26,692 nt of DNA from Actinomycetes bacterium. Lineage in GTDB: Bacteria > Actinomycetota > Actinomycetes > Mycobacteriales > Micromonosporaceae. A program made the position numbers and the translations under genes. This document shows positions 1 through 9,575 of the stretch, piece after piece. Position 1 is the stretch's first letter. Each line of letters starts with the position of its first letter. The stretch lies in NCBI GenBank assembly GCA_023437285.1, contig JAEZGP010000364.1, positions 1 to 26,692 on the forward strand, read 5' to 3'. The notes beneath the pieces are model-generated. The model was not told where the DNA came from. It did no database searches and saw nothing but the letters and a program-made list of their open reading frames with translations.

Positions 1-117
<117 letters not shown>

Positions 118-138
118 GATCTCTCCCTTTCACGGACG

Positions 139-167
139 GATGGACGGCAAGGACGCGGCCGTCCATC
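139..167. promoter_or_regulatory. Inverted repeat between divergent genes, possible operator
   Basis: GATGGACGGC (139-148) and GCCGTCCATC (158-167) are perfect 10-base inverted arms around a 9-base spacer. They lie about 20 bases upstream of the truncated minus-strand gene and about 120 bases upstream of the GlxA-type regulator. This is a natural place for that regulator to control itself and its neighbour. The role is inferred from position only. The remainder of 118-289 shows no gene. Confidence 0.35.
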
Positions 168-289
168 GATGATCATTGCTCTGAGTGAGCCGACGATAAC
201 GCGGGCGGCGGGTTGCGTAACGACCGTGGCCGCAGTCGTGGGAATCGTGGCCTGGCCTGTGGGACGGGCCGCCAGCGACACTGTGCACT

Positions 290-1276
290 GTGGAGCCGCG
301 CCTGATCGTCCTCGTCGCCTACCCGGGGGTGCAGAGCCTCGACCTGTGCGGTCCCCTGGACGTCTTCGCCGGCGCCCAGCGCCTCATCAACCACACGGGC
401 CTGCCGGACCGCGGCTACCAGATCATGATCGCCGGCCCGACGGCCGAGCCGCTGCGCACGGACTCCGGCCTGCGGGTGACCCCGGACGCCGCGCTGGCCG
501 ACGTACCCCGACAGGTGCACACGCTGATCGTCGCAGGCGGCGCGACCGCCACCTATCCCCTTGGCGACCAGGCCCTCATCCACTGGCTGCGCGACCGCGC
601 CCCCACCGCCGAGCGCGTCGCCGCGGTGTGCACCGGGTCGTTCCTGCTCGCCCAGGCCGGGCTGCTCGGCGGGCGGCGGGCCACCACCCACTGGGCGGCG
701 GCCCGCGAATTCGCCCGGCTCTACCCCGACGTCGCCGTGGACGCCGACCCGATCTACATCCAGGACGGCAACGTCTACACCTCGGCGGGCGTCACCTCCG
801 GCATCGACCTGTCGCTCGCGCTCGTCGAGGACGATCTCGGCGGCCGGGCCGCCGCGCACATCGCCCGCTGGCTCGTCATGTTCCTGCGCCGCCCCGGCAA
901 CCAGGCACAGTTCAGCGCCCACCTCGCCGCGCAGACCGCCGACCGGACGCCGATCCGCGACCTGCAACTGTGGCTCGGCGACAACCTCGATCAGCGGCTG
1001 ACCGTGAAGACGATGGCCGCCCGGTCACGGATGAGCCCGCGCCACTTCTCCCGGATCTTCCAGGCCGAGGTCGGCCAGACGCCGGCCCGCTACCTGCAGA
1101 CGCTGCGACTGGAGGCGGCCAAGCGGCGGCTGGCCGAGTCCGACCTCACCGTGGAGAAGGTCGCCGTCGACTGCGGCTTCGGCACGGCCGAGACGCTGCG
1201 CCGCACGTTCGTCGACGCGCTCGGGGTGTCGCCATCGGAATACCGGCGGCGCTTCCGGTCCGTCGCCGCGCCGTGA
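290..1276 (+). CDS. GlxA-family transcriptional regulator (DJ-1/PfpI + AraC HTH)
   Basis: A 328-residue protein with the GlxA/FtrA layout. Residues about 5-170 form a DJ-1/PfpI-like amidotransferase fold, including the elbow cysteine in VCTGSF near residue 112. Residues about 225-325 form an AraC-type double helix-turn-helix with the family-typical end segment (GFGTAETLRRTF...GVSPSEYRRRF). In this family the first domain normally has no enzymatic role and senses a small molecule, while the C-terminal domain binds DNA. The start is GTG at 290, the first codon that opens the DJ-1 beta strand (RLIVLVAYPGV). A longer in-frame extension upstream is not needed. The gene converges on the FAD/methyltransferase gene with only 3 bases between the stops. 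The signal and target genes cannot be told from sequence; the divergent truncated gene is one candidate target. Confidence 0.88.
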   Translation: MEPRLIVLVAYPGVQSLDLCGPLDVFAGAQRLINHTGLPDRGYQIMIAGPTAEPLRTDSGLRVTPDAALADVPRQVHTLIVAGGATATYPLGDQALIHWLRDRAPTAERVAAVCTGSFLLAQAGLLGGRRATTHWAAAREFARLYPDVAVDADPIYIQDGNVYTSAGVTSGIDLSLALVEDDLGGRAAAHIARWLVMFLRRPGNQAQFSAHLAAQTADRTPIRDLQLWLGDNLDQRLTVKTMAARSRMSPRHFSRIFQAEVGQTPARYLQTLRLEAAKRRLAESDLTVEKVAVDCGFGTAETLRRTFVDALGVSPSEYRRRFRSVAAP

Positions 1277-1279
1277 CGA

Positions 1280-2839
1280 TCAGCGGCGCCGGGCCACCAC
1301 GACCGCGTCGCCGATGGTGATGTCGCGGCCCTCGGCGTCGGTGACCGTACGCGGCCGGTACTCGGCCACCACGATCTCCCAGGCGGCCGGGTCGAGCGCG
1401 CCGGCGATGTCGTCGGCCGTGAACATCATGTCCGGGAAGTGGGCCCGGTGGGCCGTCGTGTGCAGGTCGGACGGGTCGTGTCCGACGATGAGCAGCGTGC
1501 CGGCGGGGGCCACGGCGTCGGCGAGGCGCGCGTACAGCTCGGCGCGTGCCGGCGGCGGCAGGTGCATGTACTGGGCGGTGACCAGGTCGTACGACGCCGG
1601 CTCGGGCGGCGTCACGCGCAGGTCGGCCTCGACGAATTCGACCGTGTCGACGCCAGCCTGCGCGGCGTGCGTGGCGGCCCGCTCCAGCGCCGTTGAGGAG
1701 ATGTCGACCGCGGTCACCCACCAGCCGCGCTTGGCCAGCCACACGGCGTCGGCACCCTCGCCGCAGCCCACGTCGAGCGCCCTGCCGGGCGTCAGGTCGG
1801 CGGCCTCCGCGACGAGCTGTGAGTTGGGGTTGCCGCTCCAGATGGTCGGCTTGGCACGGTAGCGCTCCTCCCAGGCCTCCCGCTCGAACATGGTGTGCAC
1901 CTGGTGGCGGTACTCGTCCACGGCGGCCCGGGTGTCGGCGGCCACCAGGTCGGCGTTGATCGCGGCGCCGGCGGCCACCCCGGCCGCGGCCGAGGCGATG
2001 ACGGTGGCGGCCAGGTCGGTGACGTTGCCGGCCACCCACACCCCGGGTACGGCGGTGGCACCCGTGGCCTCGGCCGGGATGCGGCTGCCGTAGACGCGAC
2101 CGTCGACCACCAGGTCGGCCGGTTCCAGCCCGAGGTCGGCGAACACCTGCGACCGGGCCACGAACCGGGGGGCCACGACGAGCGCGTCCAGCTCGACGAC
2201 CGCGCCGCTGTCGAGGCGTACGCCGGAAAGCTTGTCCGAGTCGACGAGCAGGGACTCGATCCGCTCGCGTACCACCGGGACCGCGCGGGCGGCCAGCGCC
2301 TCGGCGGTCGCCGCGTCGGGTGCCGGACCCCCGTGTAGGAACAACAGCACGTGCGGGGTCAGCTGCCGCCACAGGTGCGCCTGGTGCACGGACGCGATGA
2401 CGCCGACGCGCTGGTCGCGGGCCTCCCAGCCGTGGCAGTACGGGCAGTGCAGCACGTCGCGACCCCACCGGTCGGCGAGGCCGGGGACGTCCGGCAGCTC
2501 GTCGAGGAGTCCGGTCGCGACGAGCAGTCGACGGGTCCGCACCGCGCGGCCGTCGGCCAGGGTGACGGCGAAGTCGTCGGCCCGCCCGGCGACGGCGGCG
2601 ACCCGGCCGTCGACCAGCTCGCCGCCGTAGCGGGCCAGCTCGTCGCGGCCGGCGGCCAGCAGCTCGGCGGGCGGCGTGTTGTCGCGGGTCAGGAAGTTGT
2701 GCACGTGCCCGGCCGGGGCGTTGCGCGGCTTTCCGTCGTCGATCACCACGACGGACCGGCGCGACCGCGCGAGGGCGACCGCGCCGCTGAGCCCCGCGGC
2801 GCCGCCGCCGATCACCACCACGTCATAGGTCTCATTCAT
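1280..2839 (-). CDS. Bifunctional NAD(P)/FAD-dependent oxidoreductase / SAM-dependent methyltransferase
   Basis: A 519-residue fusion. Residues 1-300 resemble low-molecular-weight thioredoxin reductases: FAD-binding GGGAAG at 11-16, a redox pair CPYC at 132-135 within CPYCHGWE, and the C-terminal FAD motif VWVAGNVTD near 268-275. The CPYCHGWE form is that of the GliT/HlmI-type dithiol oxidases and related bacterial proteins, not the CATC of housekeeping TrxB. Residues about 315-519 are a class I methyltransferase with SAM motif I ALDVGCGEG at 354-362 and a TehB/thiopurine-methyltransferase look. The start is ATG at 2839; a longer open frame upstream runs through the divergent gene and is not credible. 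The fusion suggests redox handling plus S-methylation of a small thiol or electrophile, which is inference. It is divergent from the XRE-cupin gene, its likely regulator. Confidence 0.85.
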   Translation of the reverse strand: MNETYDVVVIGGGAAGLSGAVALARSRRSVVVIDDGKPRNAPAGHVHNFLTRDNTPPAELLAAGRDELARYGGELVDGRVAAVAGRADDFAVTLADGRAVRTRRLLVATGLLDELPDVPGLADRWGRDVLHCPYCHGWEARDQRVGVIASVHQAHLWRQLTPHVLLFLHGGPAPDAATAEALAARAVPVVRERIESLLVDSDKLSGVRLDSGAVVELDALVVAPRFVARSQVFADLGLEPADLVVDGRVYGSRIPAEATGATAVPGVWVAGNVTDLAATVIASAAAGVAAGAAINADLVAADTRAAVDEYRHQVHTMFEREAWEERYRAKPTIWSGNPNSQLVAEAADLTPGRALDVGCGEGADAVWLAKRGWWVTAVDISSTALERAATHAAQAGVDTVEFVEADLRVTPPEPASYDLVTAQYMHLPPPARAELYARLADAVAPAGTLLIVGHDPSDLHTTAHRAHFPDMMFTADDIAGALDPAAWEIVVAEYRPRTVTDAEGRDITIGDAVVVARRR

Positions 2840-2870
2840 GCCGCTAACCGTGCCTCGCCGCGGGCAGGAT

Positions 2871-2897
2871 CGGCAAGTATTGTTGCCGTTATGGCAA
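2871..2897. promoter_or_regulatory. Alternating GGCAA/TTGCC half-sites, probable XRE-cupin operator
   Basis: CGGCAA (2871-2876), TTGCCG (2883-2888) and GGCAA (2893-2897) form two overlapping inverted repeats with 6- and 5-base spacers. The cluster covers the presumed start of the XRE-cupin gene and lies about 30-55 bases upstream of the oxidoreductase start. Both genes lack a clear Shine-Dalgarno sequence and may be leaderless; TATTGT at 2878-2883 would be a -10 element giving a transcript starting at the ATG. A repressor bound here could shut both genes. Confidence 0.5.
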
Positions 2898-3451
2898 TGT
2901 CCGAGGTCGGCGCGCACCTGCGCGCGCTGCGCCAGGAGCGCGACATCACCCTCGCCCAGCTCGCCGAGATCAGCGGCATCTCCGTCAGCACGCTGTCGCG
3001 GCTGGAATCGGGGCAGCGCAAGCCGACACTGGAGCTGCTGCTGCCGCTCGCCAGGGCGTACCAGGTGACGCTGGACGAGCTGGTCGACGCCCCCGAGACG
3101 GGCGACCCGCGCGTGCACCCCCGGCCCATCACCCGGCACGGGGCCACATTCCTGCCGCTGACCCGCCGGCCCGGCGGCGTTCAGGCGTACAAGCAGATCA
3201 TGCCGCCGCGCGCACCCGCCGAGTTGCAGACCCACGAGGGGTACGAGTGGCTGTACGTGCTGTCCGGGCGGGTACGGCTGCAACTCGGCGAACACGACCT
3301 GCTGCTCGGCCCGGGCGAGGTGGCCGAGTTCGACACCCGCGTGCCGCACTGCGTCTCCAACCCCGGACCGGAGCCGGCCGAGCTGCTCAACCTGTTCGGC
3401 CCGCAGGGCGAGCGCATCCACGTGCGGGCCCGGCCCAAGCGGGCGGACTAG
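2891..3451 (+). CDS. XRE-family regulator with C-terminal cupin domain
   Basis: A 186-residue two-domain regulator. Residues 1-65 are a HTH_3/Cro-C1 domain (VGAHLRALRQERDITLAQLA, then the recognition region GISVSTLSRLESGQRKPTLELL). Residues about 105-180 are a small cupin barrel with the HEGYEWLYVLSGRVRL strand pattern and the later PHCVSN motif, whose His residues could bind a metal or ligand. I start at ATG 2891; ATG 2897 is equally possible. Longer open-frame starts at 2351 and later are antisense to the oxidoreductase. Half-sites GGCAA/TTGCC overlap the start, which supports autoregulation and control of the divergent oxidoreductase/methyltransferase. The effector is unknown. Confidence 0.88.
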   Translation: MAMSEVGAHLRALRQERDITLAQLAEISGISVSTLSRLESGQRKPTLELLLPLARAYQVTLDELVDAPETGDPRVHPRPITRHGATFLPLTRRPGGVQAYKQIMPPRAPAELQTHEGYEWLYVLSGRVRLQLGEHDLLLGPGEVAEFDTRVPHCVSNPGPEPAELLNLFGPQGERIHVRARPKRAD

Positions 3452-3470
3452 GGCGCCACAGCGGGCCCTG

Positions 3471-3499
3471 TTGACCTCACCACCGGCGAGTCTTAAGTT
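3471..3499 (+). promoter_or_regulatory. Promoter of the GH12 glucanase gene
   Basis: TTGACC (3471-3476), a 17-base spacer, and TAAGTT (3494-3499) form a good vegetative-type promoter. The predicted leader is about 110 bases. An inverted repeat AAGTTT (3495-3500) / AAACTT (3512-3517) with an 11-base spacer overlaps the -10 and the likely +1, and could be an operator. No CebR-type palindrome was seen. The rest of 3452-3617 holds no gene. Confidence 0.55.
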
Positions 3500-3617
3500 T
3501 ATCGATGCGACAAACTTCGATCGCGGTTGTCCGGACCGTCCTCCTCCCGGTTCCTGCTGGCCCCCGTCCACCGACGAGCCGTGCGCCCCCGGCAACCATT
3601 CGTGGAAGGTCACAGCC

Positions 3618-4832
3618 ATGCCAAGACGTACTCCTGCCCTGGTGGCCGGGGCGGCGGCCCTCACGCTCGTCGCCGGGGCCGGCGTCCTCGCCGCCCTGCC
3701 CGCCTCCGCCGCCGCCGGCTGCCGCGTCTCGTACGCGGTCGCCTCGCAGTGGCCCGGCGGGTTCGGCGCCAACGTCACCATCACCAACCTCGGCGACCCC
3801 CTCACCTCCTGGACCCTCGTCTGGTCGTACTCGGCCGGCCAGACGGTGACGCAAGCGTGGAGCGCCACCGTCACCCAGAACGGCGCGCAGGTCACCGCGC
3901 GCAGCGTGGACTACAACGGCACGCTCGCCACCAACGCGAGCGCGTCGTTCGGCTTCAACGGCTCGTGGAACAACAGCGCCAACCCCGCGCCGACCAGCTT
4001 CACCCTCAACGGCACCGCCTGCACGGGCGGCGTGTCGGGCTCCTCCGCCGCGCCGACAACCCGGCCCGCCACCACGACGCGGGCGGCGACCACGACGCGT
4101 CCGCCGGTCACGACCCAGTCGCCGACCACGACCCGACCGCCGACCACGTCCCGGCCGCCGACCACGGGCACGACCGGCGTCCCGTCGGACGCCGTCTGGG
4201 TCGCCTCCGGGCAGTGGGACAACTGGCAGAGCAACGGTTACACCGTCTACAACAACATCTGGGGCTCCGGCGCGGGCAGCCAGACGATCTGGGCCCGCAC
4301 CCCCACGAACTGGGGCGTCATCGCCAACCACCCGATGACCTCGGGCGTGAAGTCCTACCCGCACACCGTGCGCGGCTCGGTCAACAAGACCCTCAGCTCC
4401 ATCAACACCCTGACGAGTTCGTTCGACGTGAGCGTGCCGGGCAGCGGCAACTACGCCACCACGTACGACATCTGGGCCAACAACTGGGCGTACGAGGTGA
4501 TGTTGTGGATGAACTACAACGGCGCCGTGGGCCCGATCGCGGAGTCGTACGACGCGAACGGGGCCGTGCCCGCGTTCCGCAACCTGAGTTTGGGCGGGCA
4601 CACCTGGAACGTCTACCGGGGCAGCAACGGCGCCAACGCGGTGTTCTCGTTCCTGCGGACCAGCAACACCAACTCGGGCACCGTCGACGTCCGGGCCATC
4701 CTGAACTGGCTGCGTACCCAGGGCTGGTGGGGTGACGTGAACGTCGGCGAGGTGCAGTTCGGCTTCGAGATCAGCGGCACGAACGGCTCGGCCGCGTTCA
4801 CCGACAACAGCTACACCCAGACGATCAACTAG
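3618..4832 (+). CDS. Secreted CBM2-GH12 endoglucanase/xyloglucanase
   Basis: A 404-residue exported protein. Residues 1 to about 31 are a Sec signal peptide (PRR, hydrophobic core, cleavage near ASA). Residues about 34-138 are a CBM2 cellulose-binding module bounded by cysteines C35 and the C of NGTAC, with tryptophans typical of the flat binding face. A Pro/Thr/Arg linker runs to about 190. The rest is a GH12 beta-jelly-roll domain with both catalytic glutamates visible: the nucleophile in YEVMLWM and the acid/base in FGFEI near the C-terminus. GH12 enzymes cut beta-1,4-glucan, some of them xyloglucan; which is preferred here cannot be read from sequence. The ATG at 3618 follows GGAAGG with 8 bases spacing. 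The CBM-first order is less common than CBM-last but known. It ends at a strong shared terminator. Confidence 0.92.
   Translation: MPRRTPALVAGAAALTLVAGAGVLAALPASAAAGCRVSYAVASQWPGGFGANVTITNLGDPLTSWTLVWSYSAGQTVTQAWSATVTQNGAQVTARSVDYNGTLATNASASFGFNGSWNNSANPAPTSFTLNGTACTGGVSGSSAAPTTRPATTTRAATTTRPPVTTQSPTTTRPPTTSRPPTTGTTGVPSDAVWVASGQWDNWQSNGYTVYNNIWGSGAGSQTIWARTPTNWGVIANHPMTSGVKSYPHTVRGSVNKTLSSINTLTSSFDVSVPGSGNYATTYDIWANNWAYEVMLWMNYNGAVGPIAESYDANGAVPAFRNLSLGGHTWNVYRGSNGANAVFSFLRTSNTNSGTVDVRAILNWLRTQGWWGDVNVGEVQFGFEISGTNGSAAFTDNSYTQTIN
4030..4185 (+). repeat. Pro/Thr linker-coding repeat in the GH12 gene
   Basis: Short imperfect units coding TTTRPP- and TTxRPP-like peptides join CBM2 to GH12. The DNA consists of repeated ACCACG/CCGCCG blocks. 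It is an interdomain linker, probably O-glycosylated, as usual for secreted actinobacterial cellulases. Confidence 0.7.
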
Positions 4833-4843
4833 TGGGTACCAGA

Positions 4844-4876
4844 ACGGCCCGGCAGCCGCACAGGCTGCCGGGCCGT
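4844..4876. terminator. Bidirectional terminator between convergent GH12 and GH10 genes
   Basis: A perfect 14-base inverted repeat, ACGGCCCGGCAGCC (4844-4857) and GGCTGCCGGGCCGT (4863-4876), with a 5-base loop. It lies 12 bases after the GH12 stop and 31 bases after the GH10 stop on the other strand. There is no T-tract, as is common in high-GC actinobacteria. Confidence 0.85.
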
Positions 4877-4907
4877 CGCCCCTCCGCACGAGGCCTATCT
4901 GATGCCT

Positions 4908-7205
<2,298 letters not shown>

Positions 7206-7236
7206 CTACGCTGTCTCGCAGCCGGTGGATTCGGTG

Positions 7237-7249
7237 CCGAAACTTTCGG
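7237..7249. promoter_or_regulatory. Palindrome CCGAAACTTTCGG, candidate xylanase operator
   Basis: CCGAAA (7237-7242), C, TTTCGG (7244-7249) is a perfect inverted repeat with a one-base centre. It lies about 17-30 bases downstream of the predicted start of transcription of the GH10 gene. It matches the CGAAA-N-TTTCG form that I recall being described upstream of streptomycete xylanase genes. Related half-sites occur at 7258-7263 (CCGAAA), 7374-7381 (ACTTTCGG) and 7390-7402 (GAGAAACTATCGG). Confidence 0.6.
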
Positions 7250-7272
7250 ATCATTGCCCGAAAGTAGATTGG

Positions 7273-7301
7273 ACGATACCGATGTGATGTCGCCAGGTCA
7301 A
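7273..7301 (-). promoter_or_regulatory. Promoter of the GH10-CE4 gene
   Basis: On the minus strand TTGACC (7301-7296), a 17-base spacer and TATCGT (7278-7273). Predicted transcription start near 7266, giving a leader of about 140 bases that contains the CCGAAACTTTCGG palindrome. The wider stretch 7125-7421 has no convincing gene; it holds this promoter, the candidate operator sites and the start of the esterase terminator hairpin. Confidence 0.55.
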
Positions 7302-7421
7302 TTGCCGCCGTCGATGTCCTGCACCGCCCGGTCGCGAGAACCACCCGGCGGCAGGCGACAACTACCGGCGACCACTTTCGGCAAACACAGAGAAACTATC
7401 GGTACCCGTTGCCAGACGGCG

Positions 7422-7459
7422 GACCCGCGGTAGCCAAGTTGCCTCGACTACCGCGGGTC
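7422..7459 (-). terminator. Terminator of the CE1 esterase gene
   Basis: GACCCGCGGTAG (7422-7433) and CTACCGCGGGTC (7448-7459) form a perfect 12-base stem with a 14-base loop, 7 bases beyond the esterase stop. There is no T-tract. It insulates the esterase transcript from the GH10 promoter region. Confidence 0.75.
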
Positions 7460-7466
7460 GCGCCGC

Positions 7467-8879
7467 TCAGGCCGTGACGCAGGGGACGCCGTTGAGGCTG
7501 AACGACCCCGCCTTACCCGAGTTGCCGGTGTGGGTGGCCTGGAACCCGATGGTGGTCGAGCCGCCGGCCGGGAGGCTGCCGTTGTAGCTCAGGTTCCTGG
7601 CGGTGACCTGGCCACTGGTCGGGCTGTAGGAGGCGTTCCAACCACCGGTGATGGCCTGCCCGCCCGGCAGCGTGAACGCGAGCGACCAGCCATTGATCCC
7701 CGAGGAACTGGTGTTGGTGATCGTGAGGTTCTCGACCAGGCCGTTGTTCCACGCGTTGACCTCGGACGTCACCCGGCATCCGCCGCCCGGGGGCTGGCTG
7801 GTCACCGGCGGGACGCTGGTCGGCGGGGCACTGGTCGGCGGGACGCTGGTCGGCGGCTGGCTCGTGACCTGAGCGCTCGTCGGCGGGACACTCGTCGGCG
7901 GGGCGCTGGTCGGCGGCCGGCTCGTGACCGGACCCGTGGTGGGCGTACCACCGGTGAGGCCGAAGAACTGGATCGCGTAGAGGGCCTGGCCGCTCTGCGG
8001 CAGGGCGTGCCCGGCGCCCTGGATGCTGTACGCCTCGACGACCGTCCCGGACGCGTCGTTGTAACGACGGCGGTTCCAGTTGGCCTGCGGGGTGTCCGTG
8101 GAGGTCGGCGTCTGGCTGATGCCGAACACGTTCGTCCACTGCTCGATGCTCTCCTGCAGCAGCGAGTACGGCACGAGGGTGTCGTTGGTGCCGTGCCACA
8201 GCTGGACCCGCGGCCGCGGGCCGGTGTAGCCGGGGTACGCCGCGCGCACCAGGTCGCCCCACTGCTGCGGGGTCCGGTTCATGTTGCCGCCGGTGCACTG
8301 GCTGCTGCCCGGCGCGTAGTCGGCCGCGTTGGCGAAGCAGTTGAAGGGAACGCCCATGAACGACGCGCCGGCCTTGAACACGTCGGGGTAGAGCGCGAGC
8401 ATGTGCTGGGTCATCATGCCGCCCGACGAGCTACCGGTCGCGTAGACCCGGTTCGGGTCGCCCCGGTAGGTCTGCTGGACGTAGTTCACCATCGAGATGA
8501 TGGAGACCGGGTCGCTGCCGCCGCCCCGCCGCTTGCTCGCCTCCGACCAGGTGTCGAAACACTTGCCGAAGCCGGCCTGCTGCTGGGCGCTGGGGTAGAT
8601 CACGATGTAGCCGTACCGGTCGGCCAGGGACGCGAACTCGCTGCCGGAGTAGAAGCCGGGGCCCGAGCCGCCGCAGCCGTGCATGGCCACGACGATCGCC
8701 GGGTTGGCCGGCCGGTTGTCCGGGACGTAGACGTGCATCTGCATGCCGCCCGGGTTGTTGCCGAAGTTCGTGACCTGCACCAAACTGGCCGCCGCCGCGG
8801 GGTTGGCCAACACCACCGCCACGACCGCGCTCGCCGCCGCGACGACCGCGCCGGTCACCACCGCTGTTAGTCGTTTCAT
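7467..8879 (-). CDS. Secreted CE1-type (PHB-depolymerase/feruloyl-esterase family) esterase with CBM2
   Basis: A 470-residue exported enzyme. Residues 1-31 are a signal peptide. Residues about 32-310 are an alpha/beta-hydrolase of the PHB-depolymerase/CE1 family with oxyanion segment MHGCGGSG (67-74), nucleophile S151 in GSSSG, acid D233 in GTNDTLVP and H291 in GAGHALP. A repetitive Thr/Ser/Pro linker (about 313-366) leads to a CBM2. Related secreted enzymes are acetylxylan or feruloyl esterases, and the CBM2 and xylanase neighbour fit a hemicellulose substrate better than PHB. Sequence alone does not decide between acetyl and feruloyl groups. The start is ATG 8879 because GGAGGAGG precedes it and the promoter predicts a leader of about 40 bases; ATG 8915 would lie almost at +1 without a ribosome-binding site. 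Confidence 0.88.
   Translation of the reverse strand: MKRLTAVVTGAVVAAASAVVAVVLANPAAAASLVQVTNFGNNPGGMQMHVYVPDNRPANPAIVVAMHGCGGSGPGFYSGSEFASLADRYGYIVIYPSAQQQAGFGKCFDTWSEASKRRGGGSDPVSIISMVNYVQQTYRGDPNRVYATGSSSGGMMTQHMLALYPDVFKAGASFMGVPFNCFANAADYAPGSSQCTGGNMNRTPQQWGDLVRAAYPGYTGPRPRVQLWHGTNDTLVPYSLLQESIEQWTNVFGISQTPTSTDTPQANWNRRRYNDASGTVVEAYSIQGAGHALPQSGQALYAIQFFGLTGGTPTTGPVTSRPPTSAPPTSVPPTSAQVTSQPPTSVPPTSAPPTSVPPVTSQPPGGGCRVTSEVNAWNNGLVENLTITNTSSSGINGWSLAFTLPGGQAITGGWNASYSPTSGQVTARNLSYNGSLPAGGSTTIGFQATHTGNSGKAGSFSLNGVPCVTA
7782..7943 (-). repeat. Thr/Ser/Pro linker-coding repeat in the esterase gene
   Basis: Imperfect units coding [10 protein letters not shown] and VTSQ-type peptides, residues about 313-366. 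It is a flexible interdomain linker. The same PPTSxPPTS style is used between GH10 and CE4 in the neighbouring gene, which suggests shared ancestry of the cassettes. Confidence 0.75.
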
Positions 8880-8926
8880 CCGCCTCGTCCTCCTCCATGC
8901 CGAGAACATCGACATTGATCGCTAGG

Positions 8927-8955
8927 AACGTAGGCTGAGTGTCAGATCAGGTCAA
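8927..8955 (-). promoter_or_regulatory. Promoter of the CE1 esterase gene
   Basis: On the minus strand TTGACC (8955-8950), a 17-base spacer and TACGTT (8932-8927). Predicted transcription start near 8920. It has the same -35 and spacing as the GH12 and GH10 promoters. Confidence 0.6.
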
Positions 8956-9005
8956 GGGCGGATGGCGGACCGATCGCATGCGTGCCAAGCATTTCCGTTG
9001 AGTGT

Positions 9006-9033
9006 CAAGGAACTTGTCATCAAGTACCTTGAT
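9006..9033. promoter_or_regulatory. Two tandem MarR-type palindromes
   Basis: CAAG-GAA-CTTG (9006-9016) and ATCAAG-TAC-CTTGAT (9019-9033) share the core CAAG-N3-CTTG, with centres 15 bases apart. They lie between the divergent esterase and marR genes, about 60-90 bases upstream of the marR start. This size and symmetry are typical of MarR dimer sites. No clear -35/-10 pair for marR was found; TATCGT at 9081-9086 could be a -10 for a leaderless start at 9094. Confidence 0.6.
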
Positions 9034-9093
9034 AATCAGTTTGTAACTTCCAGCAGGCATGATCAGTAGGCGCTGGGCGGTATCGTAGCCGTT

Positions 9094-9552
9094 GTGACAG
9101 ACCGCCACGACTCCATCGACGATCCCTCGACGCCTCGGATCAGCTACCTGGTTTTCCGGCTCGAGCGCCGCATCCGGGCCCGGCTGGACGAGTCACTGGC
9201 CCGCCACGGCATCACCACCACGGAGTACATGGCGCTCAGCGAGCTGCGCATCCGCGACGGGCTCTCATCCGCCCAGCTGGCCCGCATCGCGTTCGTCACC
9301 CCGCAGGCGATGAGCCTGGTCATCCGCGACCTGGAGAACCGGGGACTCGTGCGGCGCACCCCCGATCCCGGTCAGCGCCGCGTGCTGCGTACCAGCCTCA
9401 CCCGCAAGGGACAGACGACCCTGCACCGCTGCGACCGGGCCCTGGACGGCATCGAGGGCGGCATGCTGGGCGAGGTCGACACCCCGACGCGCAAGACGCT
9501 GGCCGAGACGCTCACCGAATGCGCTCGCGCGCTGCGCATCGAGGCCACGTAA
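9094..9552 (+). CDS. MarR-family transcriptional regulator
   Basis: A 152-residue winged-helix regulator of normal family size. An N-terminal helix (ISYLVFRLERRIRARLDESL) gives the dimer contact. The HTH is at about 53-80 (LSSAQLARIAFVTPQAMSLVIRDLENRGLV), followed by the wing RTPDPGQRRVLRTSLTRKG and a C-terminal dimer helix. MarR proteins usually repress a divergent gene and themselves and are released by small phenolic or acyl-CoA ligands. This one is divergent from the CE1 esterase with two palindromes between. MarR members such as CouR and FerR sense hydroxycinnamoyl-CoA, and the nearby operon would make that kind of compound. This link is inference, not sequence identity. The GTG at 9094 has no Shine-Dalgarno, so a leaderless start is likely. 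Confidence 0.85.
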   Translation: MTDRHDSIDDPSTPRISYLVFRLERRIRARLDESLARHGITTTEYMALSELRIRDGLSSAQLARIAFVTPQAMSLVIRDLENRGLVRRTPDPGQRRVLRTSLTRKGQTTLHRCDRALDGIEGGMLGEVDTPTRKTLAETLTECARALRIEAT

Positions 9553-9575
9553 CCGGCCGGCGGACGGCGACCTCA

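Noticed and set aside
1280..3895. 871-residue version of the oxidoreductase/methyltransferase
   Set aside because: The extra N-terminal part is antisense to the XRE-cupin gene and the GH12 start; the FAD motif begins directly after ATG 2839.
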